Shown in pieces: positions 21,937 to 34,359 of a stretch of DNA of 64,000 bases. The notes beneath the pieces are model-generated. The model worked only from the letters and a program-made list of their open reading frames with translations, was not told the DNA's origin and ran no database searches. The DNA is taken from the NCBI GenBank assembly GCA_014058105.1, contig JACGCM010001796.1:1612001-1676000 (forward strand), read 5' to 3'. The DNA is from Kingdonia uniflora. Lineage: Eukaryota > Streptophyta > Magnoliopsida > Ranunculales > Circaeasteraceae. The translations under genes and the position numbers were made by a program. Numbering within the stretch: the first letter of the stretch is position 1; each line of letters begins with the position of its first letter.

Positions 21937-23570
21937 TGTAGCGCCTCGCTTTTTGTTTCCCCTCTTTGGTTGATCTTTTAATTAGTGTGCTTTACTCTAG
22001 TGGCTGTTAGATATTGACTTGCTCCCTGTAGTAGCCTATCATAATCCTTTTGAGTTTGAGTTGAGTTGTAAAACCCATTCAACACCCACCATCGTAACTT
22101 CCCTCCATTTACTCCATCTCCTCCTCCTTATTCTCCTCCTTCAACCTTTCTTCTCCTTTACTAAATACAAATCTAGAGAGAGGAAAACAAAACCCCAACC
22201 CCAAATTCCTTAACCCATCCCTTCTCCTTGCATTCTAGAGAGAGAAACAAACCCAACCATTTCCCCATTTCCAATTAGAAGCGAAGGGAGTAAAAAATCA
22301 GATTGTGAGAGCTAAAGAGAAACAATAATTTAACCTTAGAGCAAGGGTTCCAGGAGCTTAGGAAGAGCAAGGAAGTGCTGGCAATCTAGATGTTAACCTC
22401 TATTCTCCACTACTCGATCCCCGAATTCATCGATTAAGGCAAGCACATTTATTCCCAGAAGTTTAACATCGAATTGGCATATTATTTTGATTTGATATAT
22501 AAATATTTGAGCATCAAATCATATGATATAGTCTCATTGCCTATAGAGCAAGGACAGATGGGTCATTTTGATTGAGTGTCGGTCTCTTAAATCATTCATG
22601 CATGGGATAACTTAGAGTCGTGTACACAATAGGGCTATGATGTCAGGGTCCTTGGGTTCGATTCCCTAAACAGAAGATTAGGTGACTGTTTATCAGTGTT
22701 CCAGGGTTGTAAGCCCCTAAAACTCTTCCCCAGTTACATATCGGTTTTGTTATTCTTTGTGAATACTCCCCGTGGGCATAGATCACTAAAAGTGAAAATA
22801 AATAAGGCTTTAGACCTATAGGTTGAAACTCATTGACCACCTTGATCCGGTGATTTCCCCGCTAATTCTTGGCTCACTAAAAAGGAATCTGCCAATCCCT
22901 GGCTCGACAATAAGAAATGCGCTTATGTTGAGGATAGAAGAGATCGAGAGTGTGGTCCCACTGAATTAAAAGTGACCCTGTATACATCGTCTGTTAGTTA
23001 TCCCCCACATCTAATAATACTTTATAATACCGGTTGGCGTCGACGCTTAAAAACAACATTAATAATTGAACCTCATTTCCTCAATGCATTGCATCATTTA
23101 TATATATTTTTAGGATATTATATCACACTAGTACTTTTGTATAATAGATCGGTCTGTCATGTTCAGTGACTGGTAATAATTACGCTTGCTTGACGCTTTG
23201 TGCGCTATATTTTTCAGGAGGTCGAGCACAGTAGGTTTTTGCTTAGTGAGGCTTGGTTGATCATTTTCGAGATTCTTTGGAGTTCTTTGGATCGCTGAGC
23301 TGTCGTAGGGTATTTATGATATTTATTTTATATTTTATTATCGTAATTTTATTCTCATTTTTAGAGTTAGTAGAGATTTTATTCACTTTAATCCATTTAT
23401 TCATTTAATTTATATTGAGTTATTTTATGCTGCGTTTCTTTGGTAAGTAGATGTAATTTCTGTTGAAATATAATACATCTATGGGGTTTCATCCATGGGA
23501 TTCCCGACTTGTCAAACCTTAGAATGTGCTTTATGATTTATTATCAGAAAGCGGATTTTGGGGCGTGACA
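21937..23570 (+). mobile_element. Possible solo LTR of a Ty3/gypsy-type element
   Basis: The block starts TGTAGCGCCTCGC and ends GGGGCGTGACA, ends typical of plant gypsy/chromovirus LTRs, and spans 1634 bp with a CT-rich leader-like section (22080-22260). Neither flank shows a convincing 5-bp duplication (ATTGT against GTTGC), and no gag/pol follows. Ends are therefore provisional. Confidence 0.4.
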
Positions 23571-25032
23571 GTTGCTTGTTAAGAAAGTAAAGATGAATGA
23601 ATAGTAAAGTTACGAATCCGAATAACTCATTCTTTGCCTGTATTTATAGTAGATACATGCACTTTACAAAAAGAAAAATAATTTCCTATTTCGGGGGTAG
23701 TGGGCGAACTTCGCAGATCTCCAACGGCTCCTTGACCAAGCACAATGGCTACTTTTAGTAGGTCGAAAACTTGTGGTTGCAGACATGACAATTTTTTAAA
23801 TGATGGAATGTCCTCGACTAAGGTCCGTTGGCTTCTCTTTGTCAAATCTGGGAAATATGCTACTACAATCACCCCATTCTCGATACAATTACTTGTTGTG
23901 TCAAGAATAACATCAGAATGTGAAACGGTTGTCGAATGTTTGCAGAAGTTTGTTGTTGTCACTTCCGAGGTAAAAGTCAAATAAATCTGGTCATTTTGGT
24001 TTCCCGGGGAACATTTATGGCAGAATATCGAACTTCGTAATTTGTTGAAGGTTTGGTTATAAATAGAAGGAAGATAAAAAAGTTGTTTTTTGGCAGGCAA
24101 ATGGTTTGTAAGCCGTGATGGTAATGATGTCGCCCCAAGCGTGACATAGCGAGTGGCTGGAGTGTGCGGATAGGAATTTTGGCGAGCATAAAGAGGTAAA
24201 ACGTGGTGTTTTGTCGCTATTATCGCTTTATCTAGAACCGATGGTGATGAGCTTTGGGATAACTGATAGAGATAGAGAGTGGCAAAACAAAATGTGTTTA
24301 TTGGAGTCAGTGTCGTTGTGTGTTGTGAAAGGTCTCAGAGATAATTAATGTTTTGGAGAAGTGGTCACTGCCCATATTGAAGATGATAATGCGAAGGCGG
24401 GTATAACGTCTTGTGTCTTTGGTCGACACAAAAAACTTTTTACAATTTTCTGCTGCTGTCTTTCTGTAGGGCGCATACATACAGCTGGTTTTAGAAGTTT
24501 CCTGACCTGAGATTTATTTAGTTTCTTAGGATATCGTTTCCCTTTCGTTGGAGGATATGCCAAATTATGGTGAAAAGAATCACATAACTTCAAGTCCTTT
24601 AAGTCGAATGATAGAACGTAAAATGTAGCTTGATGTAATGTAATCGAATGAGAGAATTGTCGAATATAAAATGTAACATAGTACTTAATGAATAAACTTT
24701 GTTTTGATCTTGTATTGCATTTGTAGATGGTGATCTCGAATAGAAGGAAATATATTTATACGAAGATAATTAGTCGAGTCATTAATTTGTCGAGAAAATT
24801 GTGCCGAACTTTATGTAAGATCGAGGTTTATGTCGACGAGGTCAAAGATTTCGAATTGAAGCTTGTTGACTATGTGGGGCCTGAAACAGTTCCCTAGGAG
24901 GTTAATTTGACTGGGATATGTAGAGTTCCAATGTAAATTGAATGTGTGATTTGACTGTTTGTGTTTGATTGTTTGATTTATTATGTATATAAATACCTAC
25001 GGTAATCTAAAAGTGTTGTTATAGGATTTGAG
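23571..25032. other. Decayed repeat upstream of a small ORF
   Basis: The sequence is rich in TCGAA/TTCGA words. A segment near 23855 (CTACTACAATCACCCC) resembles 55700-55720 (CCACTACAACCACCCC), suggesting that this block and 55440-56018 are diverged copies of one repeat. A 157-codon minus-strand frame (23627-24100) has no recognisable features. Confidence 0.4.
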
Positions 25033-25325
25033 ATGGTGAGGACGAGGGCTCAGGTTCGGGAGGATGAGAGTTAAAACGGGTGCGTGTGAAGTATTGGGAG
25101 TTGCTTGATCGGTACTTTGGTAAAAACTGTATAAACGGGCAACCATTGGTGCCAGTGGAGCCCAAAAATGAAGAGATGAGTGAAGTAGAGGTAAAGGAGG
25201 CAGAAGAGGAGTATGAATTCCATTGTAAATTGTAATTCATGAGTCCTGAGCGCGTCGACAAGATAAAGAATCGAGCCAAGGCTTTGGTGAAAAAAGAAGA
25301 TGATGCGGCTGGTCGAAGAGTTTGA
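25033..25325 (+). pseudogene. Member 1 of an unrecognised small-ORF family (MVRTRAQ...)
   Basis: Starts MVRTRAQVREDE; a stop and frame change follow, then YWELLDRYF, a proline/acidic stretch, and EEEYEFHCKL, a further stop, FMSPERVDKIKNRAKAL and a KKEDDA tail. The same order of blocks appears at 56019 (MVTTRTQARESR, IRYF, FQIVCFHYLLT, EAERRNSLQQL, TKDEA) and partly at 57206. The frame is broken at least twice. It may be the N-terminal part of a retroelement ORF; I do not recognise the family. Confidence 0.45.
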
Positions 25326-25639
25326 AGAGTGAAATGAGTGTTGTTGGTATATAACAAATGAGTTTATGAGTAAGGTGTTGTTTTGAAATAAATGAATATA
25401 TTTGTTGTTAATGTGTGTGATTAAAATTGTTCTCGAATATAATTTAACTTGTGTAAACGAATGAAATTTACTGATACACTATTGTATGGGTATGTGAATG
25501 TATGATAGGCAACATTCGGGTAGTTGGGTTGTCGAATAAGATTTGAATTTGAATTTTTGTTTAAACTGTCCCGAGAATATAAGAGAGTTGTAAATAAGGA
25601 AATATGTGTTTAGGTAATGAGAGAATAAAAATGGTTAGG

Positions 25640-28600
25640 TATTCTCATGTAGGTGATATCTTGAGGTATAAGGAATTGGATGTACAATCCCTGGGTTCGG
25701 ACCACTCTCCTCTATGCCTTGATACTAATCCTCTATTCTCGACTCTCGCCAAATGCTTTCGGTTCCAAACCATGTAGACTCGAGAACCCCAGATCCCTTA
25801 CATGATTCAGAACCTCTGGCAAACTTCTGAACACGGTTCCTCAACCCAACGGGTTAAAGGCAAATTATTTAATACTAAAGTGGGGATCAGGTCCTGGAAC
25901 AGGAAATTTTTTGGACATGTGCCCAATCGAATTCTAGAGATCAAAGACGAGATTAATAGAATTCAGGCCCTTCCTCCTTGTGAGGTGTCTTCGCAGTGGG
26001 AAGTAGAGCTCTTGAGGTATCTAGACGAGTTACAAGCCCGGGAGGAAATGCTCTGGCTTCAGAAATCTCGTGTCAACTGGCTGTTGGAAGGGGATCGAAA
26101 TACTAAAATTTTCCATATGCAAACCCTCTCTCAACGTAAAAAGAACTCTATCGATTGGCTCAAATGGGAGAATAGTGAGTGGACATCAGAGCCGACAAAA
26201 ATTGGGCATCTTTTCCTGCAGGACATGGCCAGTAATTTCAAAACTTCTTACCCGACTGGTATCCCGGAGTTCCTTACCCATTTCAGCCCGTGCATTACGA
26301 CAGATGACAATCAGGCACTTTTAGAGGAGGTCACCCCGGAGGAGATATTTGTGGCCCTCAATAGTATTGGGCTTCATAAAGCTCCAGGTCCCGATGGTTT
26401 CCTCGTAATTTTCTTTCAAAAATCTTGGGACGTGGTGGGCCCTGATATTTGTAATTTGGTCTCTAGTTTCTTTGCTTCGGGGTTCATGCCCAAATATATC
26501 AATGCTACGCAAGTAGTCATGATACCAAAGAACTTCTCTAAGGCACGTCCCAGTGATTTCCGCCCGATTAGCTTGTGCAATGTGACTTACAAGATTATAT
26601 CCAATATTCTTTCTACGCGTCTTAAACCTCTCTTGGCGAAAATCATTTCTCCTTTCCAGGGCGCTTTTGTTAGTGGACGCCAAATTTCTGATAATGTGTT
26701 AGTGGCACATGAACTCATACACTCGATGAAGAGGAAGAAAGGTCGCTCTGGCTTGATGGGAGTAAAAATTGATATGTCTAAAGCCTATGACCGAATAGAA
26801 TGGGGGATCCAAACCATGACGACACTAGGTTTTGACCCAAAGTGGTGTCAATGGATTGAACAATGTATTTCTACGGTGCGCTACTCCGTCCTCCTCAATG
26901 GTTCATCCCATGGATTTCTCACTCCCACCCGAGGCCTCCGGCAAGGGGACCCTCTTTCTCTATTTATCTTTATTATCCTAATGGAAGCCCTTTCTGGAGC
27001 GCTGGGGGCAAAAGAGGTGACAAATCAGATCCATGGAATTAAAGCATCTCGGAGAGGACCCCCTGTCTCCCATTTATTGTTTGCGGACGACTGCCTCCTT
27101 TTCGGGCGTGCCAACCTCGATGAAGCTTATGAGCTGAAATATATCCTGGATAGTTTCTGTACCGCGACTGGTCAACAACTCAATTTGGCAAAATCGGGCG
27201 TCTTCTTTAGTAAAAACCTCCTCCACCGTCTGGGTCGTCTCATTGCGGCTCCTCAAAGTCAAAGTTATGCAGTCTGATGAACGGTACCTAGGTACTAATC
27301 TTTTTTCTAATCGCTCTAAAGTACAAACCTTCCAACGTATTGAGGAAATGATTTCTAACTGTTTGCAGTCCAGGAGGGGGAAATTCCTCTCTCAGGCAGG
27401 CCATACCGTCCTGATTAAATTGGTCACTTCATCGATCCCGACGTATCAAATGCCCTGTTTCGCCCTACCACAATCCACCTGTAATACAATCAATGGCCTC
27501 CAACGTGACTTATGGTGGGGTAAACGGGAGGACAAGGGTAAACCTCTGTATCTGAAGAAATGAAAAGAGGTCTGTAGGCCTAAAAGGGAAAGGGGTATGA
27601 GTATACGTGAGGCGCGGGCTACGAACAAAGCCCATCTATCCAAAATTGTCTGGTGTCTTCATCAGAATCCCCAAGAGCTGTGGGCTTAGGTCTTGAAAGC
27701 AAAATATTTCCCTGAATGTGGCATCCTCCAAGCCCGTAAGAAAGTTGATGCCTCTTGGACGTTGCGAAGTGTCCAGTCGGCTATTAGCACGATCCAGGCC
27801 AACTCGTATTGGCAGGTCCGATCCGGGAACATCATAAATTTATGGCAAGATAATTGGCTCCCCTCAGTCGTGGGAAGGAAGTCGTCCCCACAGGCGGGTA
27901 GCCCAGCTGATGGCCGGCCCCAACTAGTGAGTCATTTTATTGACCCCCTTCATCATTCTTGGCTACTTGGGGAACTTTACCAGTAGTGTGATGATGCCTC
28001 GATTAACCTTATCTCCCGTATTTTTCTTCCCTGTTTGGGGGGTAGTGATTCTCTCAAGTGGGGTCCTTCTAAAGATGGTAAATTTTCTATTAAATCAGCG
28101 TATCAGATTCTTATGTCTGACTCTCCTATGAAGATGTTAAAATGACCTCGACACCTTTTGCTCAAACTCTAGCACAATAAAGCCAATCCCAGGGCGCAAC
28201 TGTTTGTTTGGAAATGCCTCCGGGATATAATTATGTGTCGAGCCAAACTGGCGGACCGCCTAGTCCTTTCGGATTCCTCATGTCTGTTCTGTGAGGCCCA
28301 TTCGGAAATTTTGTACCATCTTCTCCTTGATTGCTCCTTTTCGCGGGCGATTTGGTATGGCACGACCTTTGGGGGTTTGCTCCACTTCTTTTCCCAGCTC
28401 CCTGTACATGAGTGAATCTCTCTGTGGATCTCCCCCTCCCACGGGTTAACCTATTGATAAAGAGCTTTGGGCCCCTGTGACATTTTCCCTATTTTGGATA
28501 GTTTGGAAAGCGCGATGTGACCTTGTTTTTAAGAATACAATCCCACATCCTCTTCAAAATTTTTCTGCCATCAATAATATGATTCTTAATGTATCTTCCA

Positions 28601-29166
28601 GTCGGCTTGTACGGTTGACTCTTAAGGTTCCCTGGCGTCCCCCGGGTGTTGGCTGGGAGAAAATAAATGCTGATGCATCCTTTAGTAAAGATAAAGCTTT
28701 CAATGGTCTTGGATTAGTTATTCGTGATAACCTTAATGTGTTTGGTGCAGCCCGAGGTTTTACATGCAGATTTGCGTCTGCTAAAGAGGGCGAAGCACTA
28801 GCAGTTATGGAAGGAATTTTATGGGCAAGGACGCGGGGTATTCCGCGAGTGAATATTGAAACTGATGTCAAAACGATTAGTTTATTTTGTGGAAATGGTG
28901 CTGCTAATGTCTCCTGGACAACCAAAGCCATTATCCAGGATTGTATGGATCTGTTTAGTTCTTTTGTTGATATTTGTATATCTTATATGTCACGTAGCGC
29001 GAACTCAGTTGCCCATGCGATTGCCTCTAGGCCCATGAATGACAATTTTTGTATGACCTGGAGTGGTTCTCCCCCTGGTTGGCTCCAGGCGGCCCTAGCG
29101 GGGGATAATACCACTTTTGTACTGGCATTTGATTAAGTTATATATATATATGGTTTACCGAAGAAG

Positions 29167-29194
<28 letters not shown>
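25640..29194 (+). mobile_element. 5'-truncated, inactive L1-type LINE with poly(A) tail
   Basis: The copy begins near the C-terminal end of the endonuclease (GSDHSPLCLD at about 25692). The reverse transcriptase follows with HKAPGPDGF, SDFRPISLCNVTYKI, the catalytic MSKAYDRIEW, LRQGDPLS and the active-site box LLFADDCLLF (about 27078). A zf-RVT cysteine region lies at about 28160-28410, and an RNase H domain at about 28640-29136 has NADAS, EGEAL, ETDVK and VAHAIA. Defects are a TAG near 25772, a frameshift near 27245 and several stops between 27560 and 28480. A run of 28 A (29167-29194) closes the element. I could not find a target duplication. Position 25640 is an estimate. Confidence 0.92.
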
Positions 29195-29197
<3 letters not shown>

Positions 29198-29324
29198 ATT
29201 TCCACTTAATCTTATTTGGGTTTTTCTTTTCCACGTCTTAATACCACTCTTCCCTGTAGATGTGTCCTTTTGAGAGTGAGACTTTAGTGTCTCTAAATCG
29301 TTCCCCAGAGCTGTATCAACAACA

Positions 29325-29685
29325 ATGGCGTCTCTAGCTACATCTGGCTCAATCCGAAACCTATTGTCTCTGCGTACTCAAATCATTAACAATAACTCTC
29401 AATCAAACCAACCCATATTCGTCTCTCTCATTAGACATCACAAAGCACCCATTTTCACTAGATGGGTGTTCTTCAAAAACTCAATCAAACCTTCACAAAC
29501 AACAACGAAGGCGACGACTACTGGTTCTTCGTTTTCTTCGGGGTTGCACTCTTCTCAGACGTTTGATCTCACGGTGCAAAACGTGGACTTGGTACTTGAG
29601 GATGTTCGACCTTACTTGATTGATGATGGAGGGAACGTTGATGTGGTCTCTGTTGAAGATGGGGTCATCTCTCTTAACCTTCAAG
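29325..29685 (+). CDS. NFU1: NifU-like Fe-S scaffold NFU1, plastid: first exon only
   Basis: The 120-codon exon starts MASLATSGSIRNL, has a Ser/Thr/Arg-rich transit-peptide-like region to about residue 75, and then the start of the NifU C-terminal-type domain (LVLEDVRPYLIDDGGNVDVV). The exon stops at LQG with a GTTAGT donor, just before the CxxC that would bind the cluster. In known plastid NFU1 genes the next exon supplies CxSCPSS. I searched by eye downstream and did not find that exon or the second domain before the duplicated copy at 35651, nor later in the window. So this is either a gene with a very long first intron or an orphan exon. It starts only 130 bp after the LINE poly(A), so its promoter may be interrupted. 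Confidence 0.75.
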
Positions 29686-30544
29686 GTTAGTTTTTTATTT
29701 GTCAAATTGTTAGGTACCCTTATCTTATTTATTAGATAAGTAAGAGGATTTTTTTTTTTTTTTTTTTTTTTTTGTGATTTTGATTTGATGGGGTGTTCTT
29801 AATTTTGATTGTGGAAAATGGGTTACTGTGATTGGATTGTTGGGTGATTGTTAGTTGGTGTGGGTGTGTTGAATTTGGGTCAGACCCTAAAGTTTGTGTA
29901 CATAAATGAATTTAGAGTAATGTATGAGCCCCAATATGTAGAACAGTGTATGATCTTCAACAGTCTTTGGCATGCTCAGTTGGTGAAAACTAAGTTATCT
30001 TTAAACTAAGAGGTACATGTACTTTATTGATAATCTTGAATTTGCTTCTGGTAACAAACATATGACCTATGTCGAAAAAGCTCAAATGTCAAGTCCATTA
30101 GAGAGAACTCGACTTGTCCTAGAGGTCAGGACACGTTTTAACTCACAAATAGAGCTTTGCATATTCTGGTGAAAAAAAACATTATCCTCTTTTGTACTTT
30201 GTTTTGGTATATCATGTTAAGAGTAAGAATAATTCTGTTTTGGTATCATTTTCCAGTAAGAATATGTCTATATTGCTATTTGGACTTACTTTTTGCATGA
30301 CTCAAGCTTTTTCAAGGGGTTGTAGATTAAGTTGTTGGGCAATTTCATCTTTATGTGGGACTGGATACTGCTGGAAAACAAGGGTTGTAATTTTTTTCTA
30401 GAACGGTCAAAAGAGTTTTCGCAGTTTCAAAGTGAATATAAACATCATAGAGTGCATGGACTAAGCGATTCAGAATATAGTTATGGCACACGTAATCCTT
30501 GTGCTTCCAAGCATTAAAAACTCTAGTTCTACCTGGGTTAGCCT
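29686..30544. other. Start of NFU1 intron 1 or flanking DNA, no further exon seen
   Basis: AT-rich, with a poly(T) run at about 29750-29773. Homology to the second NFU1 copy continues about 160 bp past the exon (to about 29848) and then ends. No other signal is seen. Confidence 0.5.
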
Positions 30545-30550
30545 ATTGAG

Positions 30551-30697
30551 TCAGTTCAGGGACATCATCTTATCATCTTCAAGGTAACTGGCCAATTCAA
30601 GAGTGTTCAAATAGAACATCATTTTTGGTTGCCAGCGTTTGAAGTTGGTTCTATTGAACTGTTTGGGTTTTTTGGAGTGTTTACCCAAAGAGGCCAT
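30551..30697 (-). pseudogene. Copia gag N-terminal fragment
   Basis: MASLGKHSKKPKQFNRTNFK and the following RWQPKMMFYLNTLELASYL are the usual start of a plant copia gag (UBN2 family), related to the gag start at 48155. It is truncated after about 48 codons. It lies 47 bp from the palindromic block at 30745, which by position would be its 5' LTR on the minus strand, but no primer-binding site is seen between them. Confidence 0.7.
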
Positions 30698-30744
30698 GAT
30701 TAAATTAATCTGAATTACAAAATATGATATTATCTTTTTTAGAT

Positions 30745-32217
30745 TGTTGGAAAACAAGGGTTGTAATTCGGATAAACTGAAATAGAAATAAGTAAGAGAA
30801 GATGAGGATGAAGACTTATTGTATATGTTAAAAACTACGTTTGCCATTAATCTCAGTTAAAACTATGATCTCTCAATTGCATAAAATAAAAGGTCAAAAG
30901 ACCTAGGGTTTATGAGATTTACCCCAAACTCTACATATCTCTCTAAGGCTAAACCTTTCTCTCTCACTCAAACCAACATTAAAAATAAACAAAGCCTAGG
31001 CTCTCTTTTATACGAGAAGAGACCCAACACAAATAGAAACCCTAGCTATACTCTAATTAGGAGACTTCTTCTAATTATAATGCAAATCAAATAAACTAAT
31101 TAGAAATAACTAAAATAGAGAGAGTGGTCATGCAAGGTTGAGAGACAACCGCCTACGTGGGTATTGTGACGACCACATGACTTATTAGTATCGGTTGAGG
31201 CTTGTGAAAACTTTTTGTCCTAAAACAGATAATACACCCAATGTGTCGTCTCTAATAGTAGTGCTATAGATCAGAACATAGACTTTCCGGGATACAACAA
31301 ATATAGGAGTGAAAAGCACTCTCAAACCCTAATCATAACCACATAATATTTTTCTTCCTTGAACAATGTAGAGATAAAAAGATTTTGTTCCTATATATAT
31401 TTTTTGTTTGAGGATTCTTATTGACTCTCTTATAGATTGTATATTTCAACTTCACATTAAAGAAGTTACGTAAAATCAGGAAACTACCTACTATAGAAGT
31501 GGATTCTAACTAGCTACCAACTTAAAAAAGTGTTGTCAATAAGTACACCTTATACAAATCTAATGTAGACTTACTCAGTAAACAACTCTCTTTACTTACT
31601 CATCAAAAACGTATACAAGGTTTTGAATTCAAAGTTATTCATACTCACACTCACCAAGAACATAGGCAAGATTTACTGGGAGTATGAGTATGAGTAGCTT
31701 TGAATTCAAAAACCTTGTAAACGTTTTATTTATTTATTTATGAATATGGCTAAATATAACATTGTTTGCTGACTAAGCTTGCATTCGATTTGGATGAGGT
31801 GTCCTGGTTGACTCTACTTCTTAAGTGGGTAGTTTTCTGGTTACTCCTCTTTTATAGTAAGTAATTTTTTGATTTTACTTCACTTCTTTAGTGAGAAGTT
31901 GAAAGATACAATCTATAAGAGAGTCAATCGGAAACTTCAAACAAAAAATATTAAAAAAAAAAAAACTCTATCTACACTGTTTAAGAAAGAAAAGTATTAT
32001 GAAATTTTGATTAAGGTGAGTGCTTCTACACCCTATATTCATTATACCTTAGGGAGTATGTGTTCTGATTTGTAACACTACTATCGCAGAGGGTACTGTG
32101 AGCGTATTATCTCTTTTAGGGCATCATGTTTTCACAAGCCTTGATACGACAAGTCATCCCCATCTCTTATTTAATTATACTTCAGTTTATCCAAATTACA
32201 ACACTTGTTTTCCAACA
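30745..32217. repeat. 1.47-kb imperfect palindrome (inverted LTR-like arms)
   Basis: The left end reads TGTTGGAAAACAAGGGTTGT and the right end is its near-complement ACAACACTTGTTTTCCAACA. Matching continues inward: AGGCTTGTGAAAAC (about 31199) pairs with GTTTTCACAAGCCT (about 32129), GACTCTCTTATAGATTGTAT (about 31423) with its complement near 31905, and AGGTTTTGAATTCAAAG (about 31619) with CTTTGAATTCAAAAACCT (about 31699). The axis is near 31666 with a roughly 30-bp unpaired centre. The left arm holds an extra ~358 bp (30821-31178) bounded by the direct repeat GACTTATT, like an 8-bp target duplication. The arms differ by many point changes, so the structure is old. Confidence 0.8.
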
Positions 32218-32592
32218 GATGCGATGCAATGGGAAATACATTAGTCGAGTTTGTAATCTTTTCGTCTGCCTTGAACTTGGCGAAATCACTTCATTTACTT
32301 AGTACGGTCAAGTTAGTGGTAATAACTAAACTGAATTTCTCAAGATCCAAATTATCCAAGTAAAGGAAGACCGGATAAGACTGTAGTTACTACAACTTTT
32401 ATTAAATTCTTAGCTTTATTTGTATTTCTACAATTAATATCAAATTTTAATCGTGTGATTCGTAAAATAGAACCACTGAAAAGTTATAAATTTTTAGACC
32501 TGAAGCTAATCACAAAAAGTCAATAAAGCATTTCCAGTCACAAAAATACTCCCAATGCTAAAGATGACATTGCTTAGGGGCATGGATTTGTC

Positions 32593-32683
32593 ACATACCC
32601 AATTCGCTAAAATATCCAATTCTCATTCTGGGTTCTCGTGTATGAGTTTCTGGAAATTGGATACTTTAGTGAATTGGGTATGT
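32593..32683. repeat. 31-bp stem hairpin with short loop
   Basis: ACATACCCAATTCGCTAAAA with the next TATCCAATTCTC pairs with GAAATTGGATACTTTAGTGA followed by ATTGGGTATGT, three or four mismatches, loop about 28 nt. It could be a MITE relic or a small-RNA-type hairpin; nothing else supports either. Confidence 0.7.
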
Positions 32684-33983
32684 TTAGTATTAGAGGCAGG
32701 TATCTTTGCGTTTGCAAAATGTTATATATGTCTTTAGTTTCATGTCAGTTTTTGACTGATTTTGAATTGTGATCAGCTTCAAAGTCCTTCAGAAATTTAC
32801 AATGATCTAGTGGTTGTGTTTTATGATTTACTTTATTGAACTTTATATCGATTGTACATTTGTAGTGGGACAATTGAGACTAGGTGTGATTCTTAGACCA
32901 ATTTATTCGAACACTAGTCTTTTAAAATAAAAATAAAGAAACACTGGTCTTTCATTGCACTTGAGCAATTGGATGTTGAGTTTGTACTTGTACAAGCAGA
33001 AGCTGAATTTGCTTTTTATTATGAAATGAATTGTCCTTCGCTTTACTTTATACCATTGACTTGAATAAATGAAGTGATTTTGACAAATTGAAGATTGAAG
33101 CCGGAGAGATGGATTACAACAAACAAGCTCAAAGAAACACATCAGGATTCCCCATGTATTCCAGTCCCATTTAAAAATGAAATTACTCGACGTATTCTAT
33201 AACCCTAGAAACGTTGACGCCATTCTAAAATCAATATCAATTTAGTAAGACTCCTGCTGAAATAGGACACAAACAAAATATCAAAGAAATAATATAGTTG
33301 TACCGGTATGTACCAAGCTCTCTTTGGATGGGTTTAAAGAGCAACCTCGGTTAGGGCAGGTTAAGCTCCGTCTCTGTGGACTTCACCTCACCTCTGAGTT
33401 TTCTTGCATAGGTTGTTTGCTTGATTTTCTTAGCCAGGTTTAAGATTGTCAACGAAGTGCCTATTAGGGCTTAATTAGTTTTCATCAACCAACACACACT
33501 CCTTAGATAAGAGATTAATTGGCATATTAGGGTTCATACCGGACTTCAGAAGTCTGTAATGCTCACAATTTTCTTGAGATTGTGTGGTCAGTGTAATATC
33601 TCCTATGTTTTCTCTTTATAGATATAAGTAATCTCTATATGCTCAAGCGGTACATTATTTAATTTCAGACGGCAAAGTCATTTGTAGGAGTGAAACAAGT
33701 TATCAAGTCATGACTACTGTGTACATATTCTTTATTCTTTATTTGTTTTTTAGCCTATAATTAAGTTGGTTTGATTGTTAACACGAAGTCATGAATGAGT
33801 TGATCATTTCAACTTCGTGTAGCATGTTTCAACATTTTAAGTTAGTCATAATGATTGAGGTGTGTTCATGATGAAAATGGCCTGGGTCATAACATGTGCT
33901 AACTGCGAAATTATCAAGAAAACAACTTTATGTTATTTGTGTTCTTTTATGAGCCGGTATTAAAATCTTCACAAATAATTTAG
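32684..33983. other. Intergenic, no feature recognised
   Basis: AT-rich, no coding frame with family motifs, no clear repeats. The downstream exons of NFU1 were looked for here and not found. Confidence 0.5.
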
Positions 33984-34132
33984 TTCGGTTGAGGAGGCGA
34001 GGATAAGATACCAGATTAACCATTGGGCTCTTGGCCCAGTGAGAGAAGAGTCGTGGGTTCGAAACCCCATGGGGTTGGAAACTCAGGGTTACGGATCCCT
34101 ATATAAAACCGGCCTGCCTTGCAAAAAATAAA
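33984..34132 (+). mobile_element. Possible tRNA-derived SINE
   Basis: TTGGCCCAGTGAGAG resembles a polymerase III A box and GGGTTCGAAACCCC, about 22 bp later, is a good B box; a non-tRNA 3' part follows and the block runs into an A-rich end. The spacing is a little short and no target duplication was found. Confidence 0.4.
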
Positions 34133-34359
34133 GTAGAAAGTTTAGAATCAAGATATGGAAGAAAAAAAAAAGACCATAGAATTTTGTATATAAGCTCAAA
34201 AGAGTCTTCTTCTTTTTTGTGGAAATTGATCTTTGAATTTAAAAAAGAGTAAATAATAACAAAGGTGGGGACAACTAGCTAAGCTCAAGAGCACAAGACT
34301 AAAGGAAGAGCCTTACACCAAATGAAAACTAAAGGTACATAAAAAGCTTAAGGGACTAC

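Noticed and set aside
23627..24100. 157-codon minus-strand frame
   Set aside because: No recognisable motif, odd composition, and the region looks like a decayed repeat with similarity to non-coding DNA near 55.7 kb.
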